Source: Setophaga petechia | Taxonomy: Eukaryota > Chordata > Aves > Passeriformes > Parulidae | Direction: 5' to 3' | Assembly (NCBI GenBank): GCA_024362935.1 | Contig: JANCRA010000005.1 | Span: 26,434,235-26,498,234 of the forward strand | DNA: 64,000 nucleotides | Shown here: positions 36,419 to 48,012 of the stretch, in pieces | How the letters are laid out: each line of letters opens with the position of its first letter | How positions within the stretch are numbered: position 1 is the stretch's first letter | Notes under the pieces: model-generated | The model's input: only the letters and a program-made list of their open reading frames with translations | Database searches by the model: none | Told to the model about the DNA's origin: nothing | Translations under genes and position numbers: made by a program

Positions 36419-38831
36419 CTGGGAGCTTGAATACTGGGCCTGCTTTCCTGGCATGCCAGGCCTTTCCTTAGGCTATAGGTGGCGGGAGACCTAATGCTGG
36501 AATGGTTAATTTTGGGTGTATATCTCATCATCTTCAGCAGAAAGGGCATAGCAGAGAAAATAAAGAAATGCTGCATAAAACTATACACTTCTAAACAGGC
36601 AAAACAAATAACTAATAGTGCAATTAAGGTCTTTAAAAACTAATAAATATTTAAGGTAACATGGGATTTCCACATAGCTAATCTCTATCTGTGGCTATCT
36701 CATCAATCTCTACTTTTGCAGGCATTTGCAGGTGGGGCTTTTTCTTTAACAATTAATGATCTGAAAAGATGAGCAATTATAGTAACTTAATAGAGATTCA
36801 AATAGTGTTTGTTAAACAAAAGTAACATTTGTGGTATTGCTGCAAAACTGAACTCATGGATCTGCTACTGCATTTATGGGGACATGTAGAAAGGTATTTT
36901 TTATAGTATCCTTTAGAGAATGATTATTAATAGACACCGTGTTTTTCCTTTGCTCTTAGAAATAAGAACTGTTCTGTCTTATATTCCACTGGGTAACGTG
37001 TGCACTGGTGAATACTGAATTTTTAATGTTGATCACTAACTAATGAAAACAATCTCTGCTTTACTGACCTTAATACTTGTGAAGTATTAGGTGCACACCC
37101 ACTCTTACTGCTCTTAAATGGCTATTCTCAGCCAGGGCTTCATTTCTAGAAACAACTTTTTTGCTATTATAAAAGTTTTAATGAGGCAGTATTAATTGCT
37201 AGGGTTTTCCACTTAATTTTAATAGAAAATCTGTGTGGATTTCAGTCACCTAAATAGCTGTATAGGAGCACAAACACACTTGAAATAGCCTTAAATTAGT
37301 TAATTTGAATGGTGTAAATAGTTTTGCTTGTGATTTATCTTTCCTGAAAGCTGTAAAATGCATGTAATTGAGCTGCTGAGGGATGCTGTGCCATTCAATA
37401 GGGCACATACAGAGCACTTGCCCTTCTGGCTTAGTTCCTGGTCAGTTTGTGCATTCTGTCCACTGAAACTTCCCCTGACGTCTCTGGTACAGTGCAGCAT
37501 TAAAAGCATGTGCAATGCCTTTTGCATATTACAGAAATGTGTACAATTCAACAAACATTTGAAAGCATTACATGTACATAAAGTCTTGTTTTTTGGATGT
37601 GTTTAGTGCCTTGAGTCTTTGAGAGCATTGGTATCAGCTAATGCTGCAGCAGAGATGGTAATTAGATTTTGCTGTCGTCTGAACAGTAATTGATAGTTAT
37701 TTTGGACTCTCTGATGTGCTTGCAATCAGATGCCATTTGCTGAGGGATGACATTTGGTTGTGAGTAGCTAGAAATCTGTTAGATTTATAACCGAAAATAA
37801 ATCTGTGTGACTAACATTAGGCAAAGGCAGTCTCTTTGATGTAGTCTGACTGGCTTTTCTTGTCATGCTTGTGTTCATCCTTTCTCCTGCCTTCCTCTCC
37901 TCCAGAGGCTTGATTTCCTGTTGGGGACCAGGTGAAGCTACCTTGGTGTATGCCTGGACAGCCTCCAGTGGCCATCTGGTGCTGCTTAGCTGGACCTTCT
38001 GGCCCAGAAATGAGATCAGCACTTTCTCATGGCCGCTGGTCTTTGGATTGTATGTGTAACAGAGAGCTCCAGAAGCAAAAGACATGAGAACAAGTCAGTG
38101 TCTTTGTGCTGCGCTCCCTTAACCAGTCTCTTAGAAAAAATAATTTTTAAATGTCCGTGTTCATAGTATCCTTTTGTATTGTTTTGAGAAGACTGTACTC
38201 AGCCAAGTCAAAAGGCATAATAACTCTGAGTGGCATCTTCAAATCTTTATTGCTGTTAGGAACCTGATAAATAAAATATAATTTTCCACCCTTGTACAGT
38301 ACTGAACTGGCAATTTAGAATTGCTCACCAGGCTGGAGTCAAATTAGGAGCACTTGCTAATGTTTGTTTTAGCATTTCTAATCTTAGAAATTGGGGAAGA
38401 AATGGTGTATCTTGCCTATATGACCTAGATGTACCATTCCTCTTTCATTTCATGATGAGCTTTTCCACAAGAGATTTTCCTCTTCTCTCTTAACTATCTT
38501 CAATAAATAAATAATAATAGGCATTTTATTCAAATCAGCAATGTATGTTAAAGGAACTGGAGTTTCTTTCATACCAGTCAATGAATGCCACTCATATAAA
38601 GTTGATCAGGAATTGCATGTGTGTGGAATCCAGCCCTAAAGCCTCTGATTTTTGTTTCTAGATATACATCTGACACTCACAATCATTGTGAGAAGATGAA
38701 CAGCTATTTAATGAGGTTCTTCTGCTGGATTTCTCAGGTGACACTGTAAACTCAATGACTATGCTGATTATTATAATAACCATTGTCATACTGCAGTGTT
38801 TTTATTGTGTTTTCTGGACCTTCCTTTTCTT
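36419..38831. other. Non-coding, with a CNE-like patch near 37.6 kb
   Basis: No gene is recognised. A minus-strand open frame at 37768-38085 (SFASGALCYTYNPKTSGHEK and onward) has good composition and a donor (ACCAAG|GTAGCT) but no clear acceptor. A TAAT-rich patch at 37630-37750 (gtaattagattttgc, cagtaattgatag) resembles regulatory DNA. Confidence 0.4.
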
Positions 38832-39092
38832 CTAATATGTCAAAATATTTAAGAATGTAGCTGTGAATTTCCTTTTTGTTGATCTGGTGTGCTTTTTCTG
38901 GGAGTAGATGTAATTAGGCTCATGCCAATTATTCCTCTTGAATAAGAAATGTGCTTGAGCATACAGGCAGATGAGGACGGTAGTCATTACCCAGGGAAGG
39001 AAAAGCACAAGCAAAGGCTTAAATGCTCTGACCTGTGTTACAGCTGCAGGTTGAGAAACTGGCTCCTGATGGTCCCCTGTAGTTCTAAAACT
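38832..39092 (-). CDS. Possible exon encoding a membrane segment
   Basis: A very strong acceptor (cccattcctcctgcctgtgatttcacag) is followed by 86 open codons to a TAG. The peptide begins SFRTTGDHQEPVSQPAAVTQ, continues with a hydrophobic stretch (PLLVLFLPWVMTTVLICLYA) long enough for a membrane helix, and ends in a basic tail (QKKHTRSTKRKF). Internal donor-like sites exist. No family is recognised and no flanking exon joins it, so chance is a serious alternative. Confidence 0.2.
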   Translation of the reverse strand, partial: SFRTTGDHQEPVSQPAAVTQVRAFKPLLVLFLPWVMTTVLICLYAQAHFLFKRNNWHEPNYIYSQKKHTRSTKRKFTATFLNILTY

Positions 39093-39224
39093 CTGTGAAA
39101 TCACAGGCAGGAGGAATGGGGAAACTGAGGAGGCCAGGAGATGAACTAAAGGCAAAAGTAGGACTGCAGTATGGATGGAAAATCTCTCTTGCTCTGTTTC
39201 CAGTTGGCAAACTGCTGATTGTGG

Positions 39225-39335
39225 TTTGTTGGGGTGGGGTTTTTTTGTGGTTTTTTGGTTTTGGTTGGGTTTTTTTTTTTTTTTTTTTGGTTTGGTTTTG
39301 GTTTTGTTTTCTTGGGTTTTTTAAATGGTATCTGT
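39225..39335. repeat. T/G-rich low-complexity tract
   Basis: A run of ttttggtt, ggggtttttt and a T stretch of about 20 bases; the complementary strand reads as A-rich with CCAAA units. It yields spurious open frames on both strands. Similar shorter tracts occur at about 40105-40145 and 49515-49550. Confidence 0.9.
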
Positions 39336-39724
39336 GGTCCAATTGTTACATTTAAGGTACATATACTGGGAAAAGTCATTGCCTTTTCAGGTAAGTAACA
39401 AGAGGAATAGTTGCTAAATTTTGCATTATAAAGGGAAAACATTTAAGCATAAAATAGTGATTACTGAGGAAAAGCTTTAAATAAGCTTTCCCGAGGTATT
39501 TCTATTTTCTTATTCACAAAAAAAGGTAAAAAGCCCCATGCATCTTCAGTAATATATCCCAAAAGCTGTCAAAGTATCTATATAAAACTAATTTAAATCT
39601 AAAGCTACTTGTTTAAAAAAACCAAACCAAACAACCTCTGGCAAACTCCAAATATAATACTACCAGATGTGGAACTCAAGTGATGGGCTTTTTTATCTGG
39701 AGAAGAAGGAGTTGAGATGCAGAT

Positions 39725-40020
39725 ATAGAATCAGAGAATTGTTTAGATAAGAAAACTCAGGTTGGACCTTTGAGATCATTGAGTGCAACCATTAACCCAG
39801 CACTGATGAGTTCACCACTAGACCATGTCCCTAAGGTGCCACATGTGCCCTTCTAAATACCTCCAGGGATGGTGACTCCAGCACTTCCCTGGGCAGTCTC
39901 CTTCAATTCTTAACAACCCTTTCTGTGGAAAAATTTTTTGTAATATGCAATCTAAACTTCTCCTGGTGCAACTCAAGACTATTTCTTTTTGTCCTATTGC
40001 TTGTGACCCTGAGGATTAGC
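39725..40020 (-). mobile_element. CR1 LINE, truncated, reverse orientation
   Basis: Read on the plus strand it follows the reverse complement of a CR1 3' end: atagaatcagagaattg, ggttggacctttgagatc, ccactagaccatgtccc, cctccagggatggtgactcc, ttccctgggcagtctcctt and a gtcctattgcttgtgac end. The wording fits the CR1 subfamily with 'gatggtgactcc' rather than 'gatggggcatcc'. It is diverged and truncated, so inactive and old. Confidence 0.9.
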
Positions 40021-42593
40021 AGACGTATCTCCAATATTTTGGACTGGTGATATTAAACTCCTTTGTTGTGAAAGGAGGAGATGATTAGATTGGCAACTAA
40101 AACTTGGGTTTTTTGTGGTTTGGTTGTTTTGGGTTTGTTTTGTGGAAGCAGAGGTATTTTCCTACCCTTCTTTTTTTTTGTGTCAATGTTGGTTGCAATG
40201 AAAGACATGGCTATTGCTTTGCTAATGTGTGTGTGGATAAATGGAGGAGTGTGCAATGTAGCTGCTGAAGGACCTGCTTATCACAGCTGTTTTCTTCCTC
40301 AGTTTTGCCTAAACTGAGAAACATGTCTTCATAACATTTTTTGTCTTTGTAGCCTTGGCAGCCCAGATTCCAAATCTGATCTCTTTTTTTTCTGGCAGTG
40401 TATGATACTGGAAACTAACCGTGGGAGGGCCACAAGCAATCCTCAGTTTTGTGATGTGCCTTGTGGCTGTCTGTCTTTTTTAAAAAAGAGATATGGCCTT
40501 CAGAGACTACAGGTCCCAGCAAGCAGTGCTTCATTCTGATCTGATAAGCAAGTGCTCAGATCTGATGTGTGTTTCATGTCAGGGCGTGCTGGCTGCATGA
40601 GCCACACCTCAGTATTTGAGATAAGGGTGGCTGCAGACTGCTCCAGCCAACACAAAGTAGGTGCAGCTTTGGCCAGAAGCTGATTTTTTTTTTTTTTTTC
40701 TTTTCCTTTGTCCTTCAGTTTTGGGAATTTATCTTATACAGCAATGCAACAGGATTCTGGTGTATAGCATGATTGCCCAGCATGTTGAATATGGTTTTGG
40801 TTTCTAGGTTCTCCCAGGTGCTTCCTTTTCTCCCTCTGTGATGGCTGCTCTCACATGCTGCTCAGGAGTGGGTAAAACTTCTGAAGTGGCTGATTGCTTC
40901 AAGTAAGGGTGTTGTTGCAAGAGATTCAAGCCCATTTTTACTTGCTGAAGAGACCTGGCTCATTCAGGCAAGCTTTGGATAAACAGTGTGAAATTTGGGG
41001 TGGTTTATCTGATACAATTTTTAAAAAGTTTGTCCGGTATGGGAAGAGACTACCTCACTTTGACCCGACAGCTGAGGAAGCAGCTTTGACACACCCTTGG
41101 GTGCAATTTAGACACCTGTTCTGAAATGCCTTCAGATTGAGAGTTCAAAAGCTGACTCTGCTTGGATGCAGTTCAGGATTGGAGCAATCCCTTTCTCCCA
41201 GTCTTAGGCTAAATGCTTCCCAAGATATTTGGATGTAGCTTACTTCTCTGTAGCAATTCCTTTCTAAGTTCTGTTCTTCAGCTGGGTCTGCATCTGAACA
41301 AGTGAAGGCATGAGAAGTTCTTTTGGAGTTTCACGGTATCTCAGATGTTTCTTGGGAAGTGTGAAAAACCCTGGGTGATTCTTCTGAGATTTCTAGGTGA
41401 CTTCAGTTTCTGGTATCTGTTGTAAAATACAAAGCCAAGGTGTCAAGTGTCCTGCACTATGTCATCTTTATTTCTTGCTTTGTAGTCTTGTTCAAAGAAG
41501 GTTCAGCTGAGTGAAGAGCTTTTCATATTCTTTTAAAATCCATATAAATATCACTTACCAGTGCAAGAGCAGCAATATCAGGTTGATCAAGAGGCCTGTT
41601 TGTCCCAGAATTCTATCTCAGTCCGTGGTCAATAATGGACTCATAGGGAAAGAGCAAAAATTATATTCTATATGAGAGAAGAGTCTCACATTGGAGTACT
41701 TTCTTTATTGGGAGCTTGAACTTCCTAAGTTAGCATTTGCTTCTGGATCACAGTAATGCAGATGTTCCTGCCAACATATTCTGTCATCCTGCAGCCTGTA
41801 TTTGCACTTGCATATTAAACATAAAAACAACAGCATTACTACTTGGGTTTAGTTCTTTGTGTAGATGGCAGTATGGGTTCCTGAAAAGCTTCACAAAGAC
41901 AAATCACATGCTGTTAATTCCTTCCTGCTTGACAGTTCATATATTTTGGAACGTGAAGATTATTCTCAAGGCTGTAATATGGTCATGTATTAGCTCTATT
42001 TAGAATTTTTATTGAACCCTGAAATCTAACTTTTATCTCAGCTTGATAAATATCTGAACCTTTGGCTAGTAGAGTGAGGATTAATACATACATAAAGAAA
42101 AGCAGTTAATGAATAAGTAGCTGGTCAACAGAGATGACAGTGGATAAAGATACCTGTCAACTTCTTAGCACCATAGAACTACAGCACATTTGGCCTGATC
42201 CAATGTCTGAAGAATTTTATTTCCATTGTTTTCAAAGGAATGCCTTCTTAGCCTGTATGATATGAATTCTTATCTCTGTATCCTTTTCCTTTCCCCCCCC
42301 TTTTTTCTCTCCTTGTTTTTCCTTTTTTAAGCACAGTTAGGTTATTTGATCTGACTCCCTTCTGCAGCACTTTTTTTGTAAAAACAGTTTTGTGGAGAAG
42401 AGTGGCACCATAGTATACTAGGAACAGCCTGCTGGGTAAAGGTAAGATGATAAAGATTGATCCAGTGCTTTTAAGGGAATAGCCAGCTATTGAGACCTGT
42501 GCTTTTGCAGAGGAATACTGTAGTAAGGAAAGTCAAAAAGTCTCTGATACTGACTTGGAGAAGTCTCGCCAGTTCTCTGCTGTTATTATAGGG
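40021..42593. other. Non-coding stretch
   Basis: No exon, RNA gene or recognised transposon. It contains a T-rich tract at 40105-40185, a poly-T of about 17 at 40684-40700 and a C-run at about 42290. Confidence 0.5.
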
Positions 42594-42636
42594 CATATAT
42601 ATATATATATGCCTATATGTATAGGGCATACATATA

Positions 42637-42693
<57 letters not shown>
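42594..42693. repeat. (AT)n microsatellite with internal palindrome
   Basis: Two AT-repeat blocks are separated by gcctatatgtatagggcata; the second runs for about 25 TA units up to 42693. The first block forms a perfect palindrome with GGC at 42592 and GCC ending at 42613. The array is likely to extrude as a cruciform and to vary in length. Confidence 0.95.
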
Positions 42694-42696
<3 letters not shown>

Positions 42697-45600
42697 TTCT
42701 TTTCCTTCCACAAGAAGGCATACTGCTTGATTGATTTTTAACCACAGCAGGTTTCAACTAATTTGTACCTATTAAACTGCTGCACTGACAAATCTATAAT
42801 GGGGTTTTTATCCAAGCCCCATTTTATTCTGACTTTCTGGCAGACATGAGTCTATTCCCCTAAGGCACTTCAACTGTGCTGTCTTTTCTACTCCTGGATA
42901 TCCTCTTGCTCTGTCTGACTCCACCTCAAAAATATTTGTATCATAGGACCTGGTTTTCCTACAGTTGTCCCCTGGTGCAATTACAGCATGATTAAAATAT
43001 GCAGTGTGGCTGAGACCTTGATCATGTTCTAACTAGAATATAGCCTTAGACATACAGCCCAGTTACAGCACAGTAACAATGTCACAGAACAACCCTGCTC
43101 ATCCTGCAGCACGGGGTGGGGCTTTATGTGCTTTTCCTTGGCATATTTCTAGTCACACCACTTGCTATGGTTGCATTTCAAATGTCATGCCTAGATCAGC
43201 CCCAGGAATGAACTTAAAAATGCCCCTGCATAGCTTTTTCAGCACTTTTCTGCTGTCTGCAATTCTAAAGAAGTAATAGTGCGCTTTGAAGTTTCCTCTT
43301 ATTTTCAAATCACTAAGTACTCACAGAGTTAAAAACTTAATTCCTAAAAAAGTGCATATGGGTATTTGTTATATATTTTAACTCTAGGACCCTGAGCTTG
43401 AGACCAACCTTTAACTAGTAGTTTTCAAAAATAACTTTTTCCTTAAAACCAGGCAGTCCACTAGTTGAACACTCATAACTCTGTAATTTGTCCACTTTTG
43501 CCCCTTTCTGGGAAGTGTCCAATACTATCCACTGCCAGAGACAGGATCCTGGACCAGATGGATCACTGGTTTGTCTCAGTTGTACACCTTTTATGTGTCA
43601 TGCTTAAGTTATGACCCCTGAGACCGTTTCACAAGCTATTCCGACTACAGAGGCATTAAACCCCCACCCCCCTCCCAAAATCCTCTGACCTTTCTATGTT
43701 CTTCTATTACCACGTCTTGTTCCGAGTCTGTGGCAGATGGGATGGGAGGAAAAAAAGCTATTTGCATTAAGCCCTTTTACTTTAACATCTTGGCTCTTCA
43801 CATATCCTTGTTTAGCTCTGAAAGAATGGGAGATGGCCCAAAGATGAATGGCAGATAAAAACAGGTCAGTGCCTCCTACTGGGAGACTTATCATGGAAAA
43901 AAGTCCCTGCACTCCAGATGCCCCTGTGGGGGAGGAATGTTTCCTCATAATGCTTTTAAATGGGTTGCATTGCAACTGTGCTTCCTTTCTACAGAGCTTT
44001 GCCACACACAGCTACAAACATTGGATCGTGTATACTTGATAGATTCTCTGTGCCCTGTAGTCACAGCTAGCAGTGACAGTCAAATCAATGCTTCCTTGAA
44101 TTCTCCATGTTTGTAAGCCTTGTCATTCTTCAGGAATCTGTGAAGTTCAGAACAATGCTTGCTATGTGGCATGCAAAATATATACATGTTTCTTGTAATT
44201 AAAGGGCTTCTTTCTTTCAGGGAAATAGCTTCCATAGAAAGTGGAATGGGAATTCTCACTCAGAAGATGAGAGATGTTAATAGCAATGTTCTTAACATCA
44301 GTTCTTAACAAATAGTGGGTTTGTTTAGAGTTTCAAGTGCCTTGGATTTTCTCTAAAGTTCTGCTCGTTCCTGTGCCTGTGCTCTGCCATAGCAGCCTTT
44401 GTAACCTGGAGAATTTTCAGCTGTGTGCTCTAGGAAGCAAGAGAAGGAATCTTTCATGGAAGCACTGATCAGAACAGTGTGCTATTCCATCCCTTCTGGG
44501 GCTGATTTCCATGTTTTCTTTGAATTTCTGATATTTGACTTGAAGACAGTCTTCATTTTTGACAAACCTGTACTGTTTTGCAAAAAGCAGACACTCTCAA
44601 GAAGTTTTGCATAATCCAAAATCCAGTTGCTTTCAAAGTGATCTCTTACAGAAGGAATTTCTTTTTCTTTCTTTTTTTTTTTTTTTTTTTAATGTCTGAG
44701 TTCTATTCACATGTTTGTTCCTTGGCTGGGATATATTTTAGCTGGTTTAGTGAGCTGAATCAGCTCTTCCACAAATGAAATGAATACCAGCCAACACAAA
44801 GGGAGTAAGAGTGTATGGGAGTGTATGGCTGGAGCAGGAAAGAGAGGGAATAAGTTGTAAGTTTTTCTGTTCTTTGTTTCTAGCTGCAGTGCTTCAATTG
44901 ATAACCTTTTATTTTCCTTTTTTTTTTTTTGACAGTTTTTCTTTCCATTTTATATACAATTCAGCAAAGGATTTGTGCTTAGTCTCAAGAGGGCTTTAGC
45001 AGGACTTTCAGTGACTTCAGTGTAATAGATGGGGTGTCTGAGGGGGCTCAGAGCTTTTGATCAGGAACTGGCTGAGAGGCAGCAAAGCAGCCAACACTGA
45101 GTATCTGTGGATCTACTAAGCAGGAGTAGTTTGGGTTCAGATAGTGTCCTGTGCAGCCTCCAGCTTCCATTCTCTTGATAATGCCCAAACAGGTAATTGG
45201 GCTCCATTCCTGCTGGTGTTTCTTGGCTTCCACGGCTTTTTTATGAGCTTTTCTCTGTACTCAGGCTCCCTTGGAAATGAATAACACTGTCCTACAAGAA
45301 AAAGGTTTGGGAGGTCTGAGGCAGAAGTGCAGCATCTATGGAAGATCAAGGCAAGACTCAGGCTGAAATCTTATGGATTTACATGTCTGTCCAACAGTGA
45401 GAACTATGCTGCTGTGTGAGATCACAGGTTGTAGGTTTGGCTGCAAGAATGTCTGTCCCTCCTGATACATCCAGTGACAACTGAATGATGTTGGTTTATG
45501 AAATCAGTAAGAAATTTATATGGCTGGTCTTGAGCAGCCTACACTCAAGGACAGCAATTGAGATTTGATTCTTGTGCAGTGCATGGCAAGCTTCTTGTTT

Positions 45601-47819
45601 ACTTTTTAATGTGCATGGGCACATGTTAAGTTATAACCTAATTGAGAATTCATACTGTATTCTGGGAAGTGACTATTTGCTTCAGTAATTCTGTTGTCCA
45701 GTACTGTGGAATTTAAAACTATGTATCCCAAAGAAGGCATAGAAACATAATTTGAATGCAAACTGTATTAAGTGCTCACATCCTGTATCCTAGCAGGAAT
45801 TTCACCAAACAGGGGAAGTATTCATTGAACTAGGAGCAAAGCAATGTCAAGTTGAGAAGGAAATTACTATGGAAATGAGTTTTAAAAGCCTGAGGCAGAT
45901 GTAGGGAGAGGCACATTGTACAGGAATTTTCCTCATGCTCTCTAGCTTTTATGGCCTTTCCATTACTTCAGCTGCAGCATGTAAGAAATCTTTGGCTGGG
46001 GAGACAGTCACTGAATTTCAGCATTTTTGTGCTATTGCTATGGGCTGGCTTCCCTGTTATGAGACATTAAAGCCTCAGCTGGGGCTGGGGCATCTGCCTG
46101 TGTGCAACAGGTTTGCTTGGGCACACCAGAGCTCCTTTCAGCCAGCCCTTTGTCTCTCTGTGGTCAGTAATGGATGCTTAGGAGAAAAACAGAAGCATAT
46201 TGACTGCTTTCCTGCTATACTATTGCAGTGCTTGGCAAGGAGCTGATGGCTGGGTTGATAGGTTTAATAGTCCTAATTTTATTTTTTTTCTCAGACATGG
46301 ATTTGTCTTTTTTCTTTTTTTTTTTAACTGTGCATTTCAAGAATCCATATCTTGTGGCAATGAGTTCTACAGCTAACCTGAATAGTGTTAAGAAACCTCT
46401 CCCATCTGCCTAGCGATTAAGCATAAAGCCCCATCATTTCCATGTTATCGCAAAATGCCAAATAAACTGCCTATTAATTTCCTTCATGCTTTTTATTATT
46501 TGATCTTAAATTATAGATTATGACTTAGACCATTTTTTCTCCTTAAAGATATTTGAACAATATGGAACTGCATTTGTTGGCTTACTGCATTGCAGAAATA
46601 TGGTAGTACAAGAAAAAAGTGATATTTTTCAGAAAGAGCAGACAGGTCTTCTTGTGTCTTCTCAGAAATTCTGGAATATTCCTGAGGCAGCAGTGGATTC
46701 CTGATACACTCTGGAATGGATTGATTGCAAATAGAGAGATAAATGGCTTACGGCAGGAAAGTGGAAAATGTTAATCATGTTGGCAATAATTGATGAGAAA
46801 TGGTTGTGTGGGAGAGAAAACCAGGTTGTTAATGTATAAGTGTATTTGTTTACAGATTGTTTGGGAATTAATGGAACTTTAAAGGGCTCAGTGCATTCCA
46901 ATACCTCAGACATTGAAAGGAGATAAACTAAGATTCCCTCACTTTCATTTTGTTATAATAAAAAAAATCAAGAGACTGAAAACTGGGATTTTTTAAACAC
47001 CATGAGAAAGTGAAAATATTTGAAACAGCTTTTCTTTTATAGACTTGTTTTCATTCAAAACTTCTGGTTGAAACTATTCTGGTCACTCCCAGTAATGGCA
47101 GAAATGTGAGTATCAGCTGCAGAATTGCTCATGCTCAGCTATGTCATTGGGTAGAAATTACATTAATCTGCACAGGTTGACAAGTTTAACAAAAACTGGT
47201 TTAAACACTGAACTGGGGAAGAGAGCCCCCAGTTGGAACATCACATAACACTATCTCCAAATAAAATACTGCTTGAATGGTCTGGAAGTTTATCACTTTG
47301 GTACTTACCTTTGCGGCTATTGCTTTCAGAGACAAAATTTATATATCAAATCTTGGGAACACATTTATTCAGAATATGAACTGTTCTGCCTTTATATAGA
47401 AATGAGAGCCTATGAATTGGAAAAGTCACATATATATATCCCTTTCCTGTGTCACAAGTACTAAAATTATTAATTTACCAGGCTCAATTATGCAGTACTA
47501 TTATTTTGTATATAAATAGTAAGAATAATCTGAGGTCTGATTACACTCCTGCTGGTATCTATTCACTGATTTGAATGGAAGTTGGTTTGGACTCCAAAAC
47601 CAGTGATTCTTGCTATCAGAAGAATGTTTACTATATTTTCCTTTTACTCAAGCAGGAAGGAATGCATGCATGAATATTCATTTTCCTCTTCTCATTCCCT
47701 CTGTGTAATGCAATAGTTTTTTTCAACACTCACTCTCTTCCCCCCACCAATAACTTCAGAAACATCTGCATGATTCTTAAGCACAAAAATATTGATTTAA
47801 GGAAGATCAGTATAATTAC
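42694..47819. other. Gene-poor stretch
   Basis: Contains poly-T tracts (44672-44690, 44920-44930, 46310-46325) and chance open frames. No supported gene, RNA gene or transposon. Confidence 0.5.
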
Positions 47820-48012
47820 CTTGCATTTTAATTCTAAACGCTGCTGACCTGTACAGTAGAGCCTGCCTGCCTTATATGTCAGGATCCCAGGTTCAAGGGA
47901 GCCTGAAGAGGTAAATCCTCTTGGACAAATGGCCTGGGCAAATTTGTTGGTCTGTCTGGCTATCAGGTTTGTGAAATGGAGGTGGGGGCCGTGACATTCC
48001 TTTGCAATCGTT
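47820..48012 (-). CDS. Possible isolated exon
   Basis: An acceptor (gaattactgctgcag) and a good donor (TGCAAG|GTAATT) bound 193 nt. One frame is open: TIAKECHGPHLHFTNLIARQ and onward to CTGQQRLELKCK, with several cysteines that would suit an extracellular domain. A second frame is open for the first two thirds. There are no joining exons and no recognised family. Confidence 0.18.

Noticed and set aside
39085..39442. Overlapping open frames of poly-Lys/Pro or poly-Phe/Trp type
   Set aside because: Products of the T/G-rich low-complexity tract.
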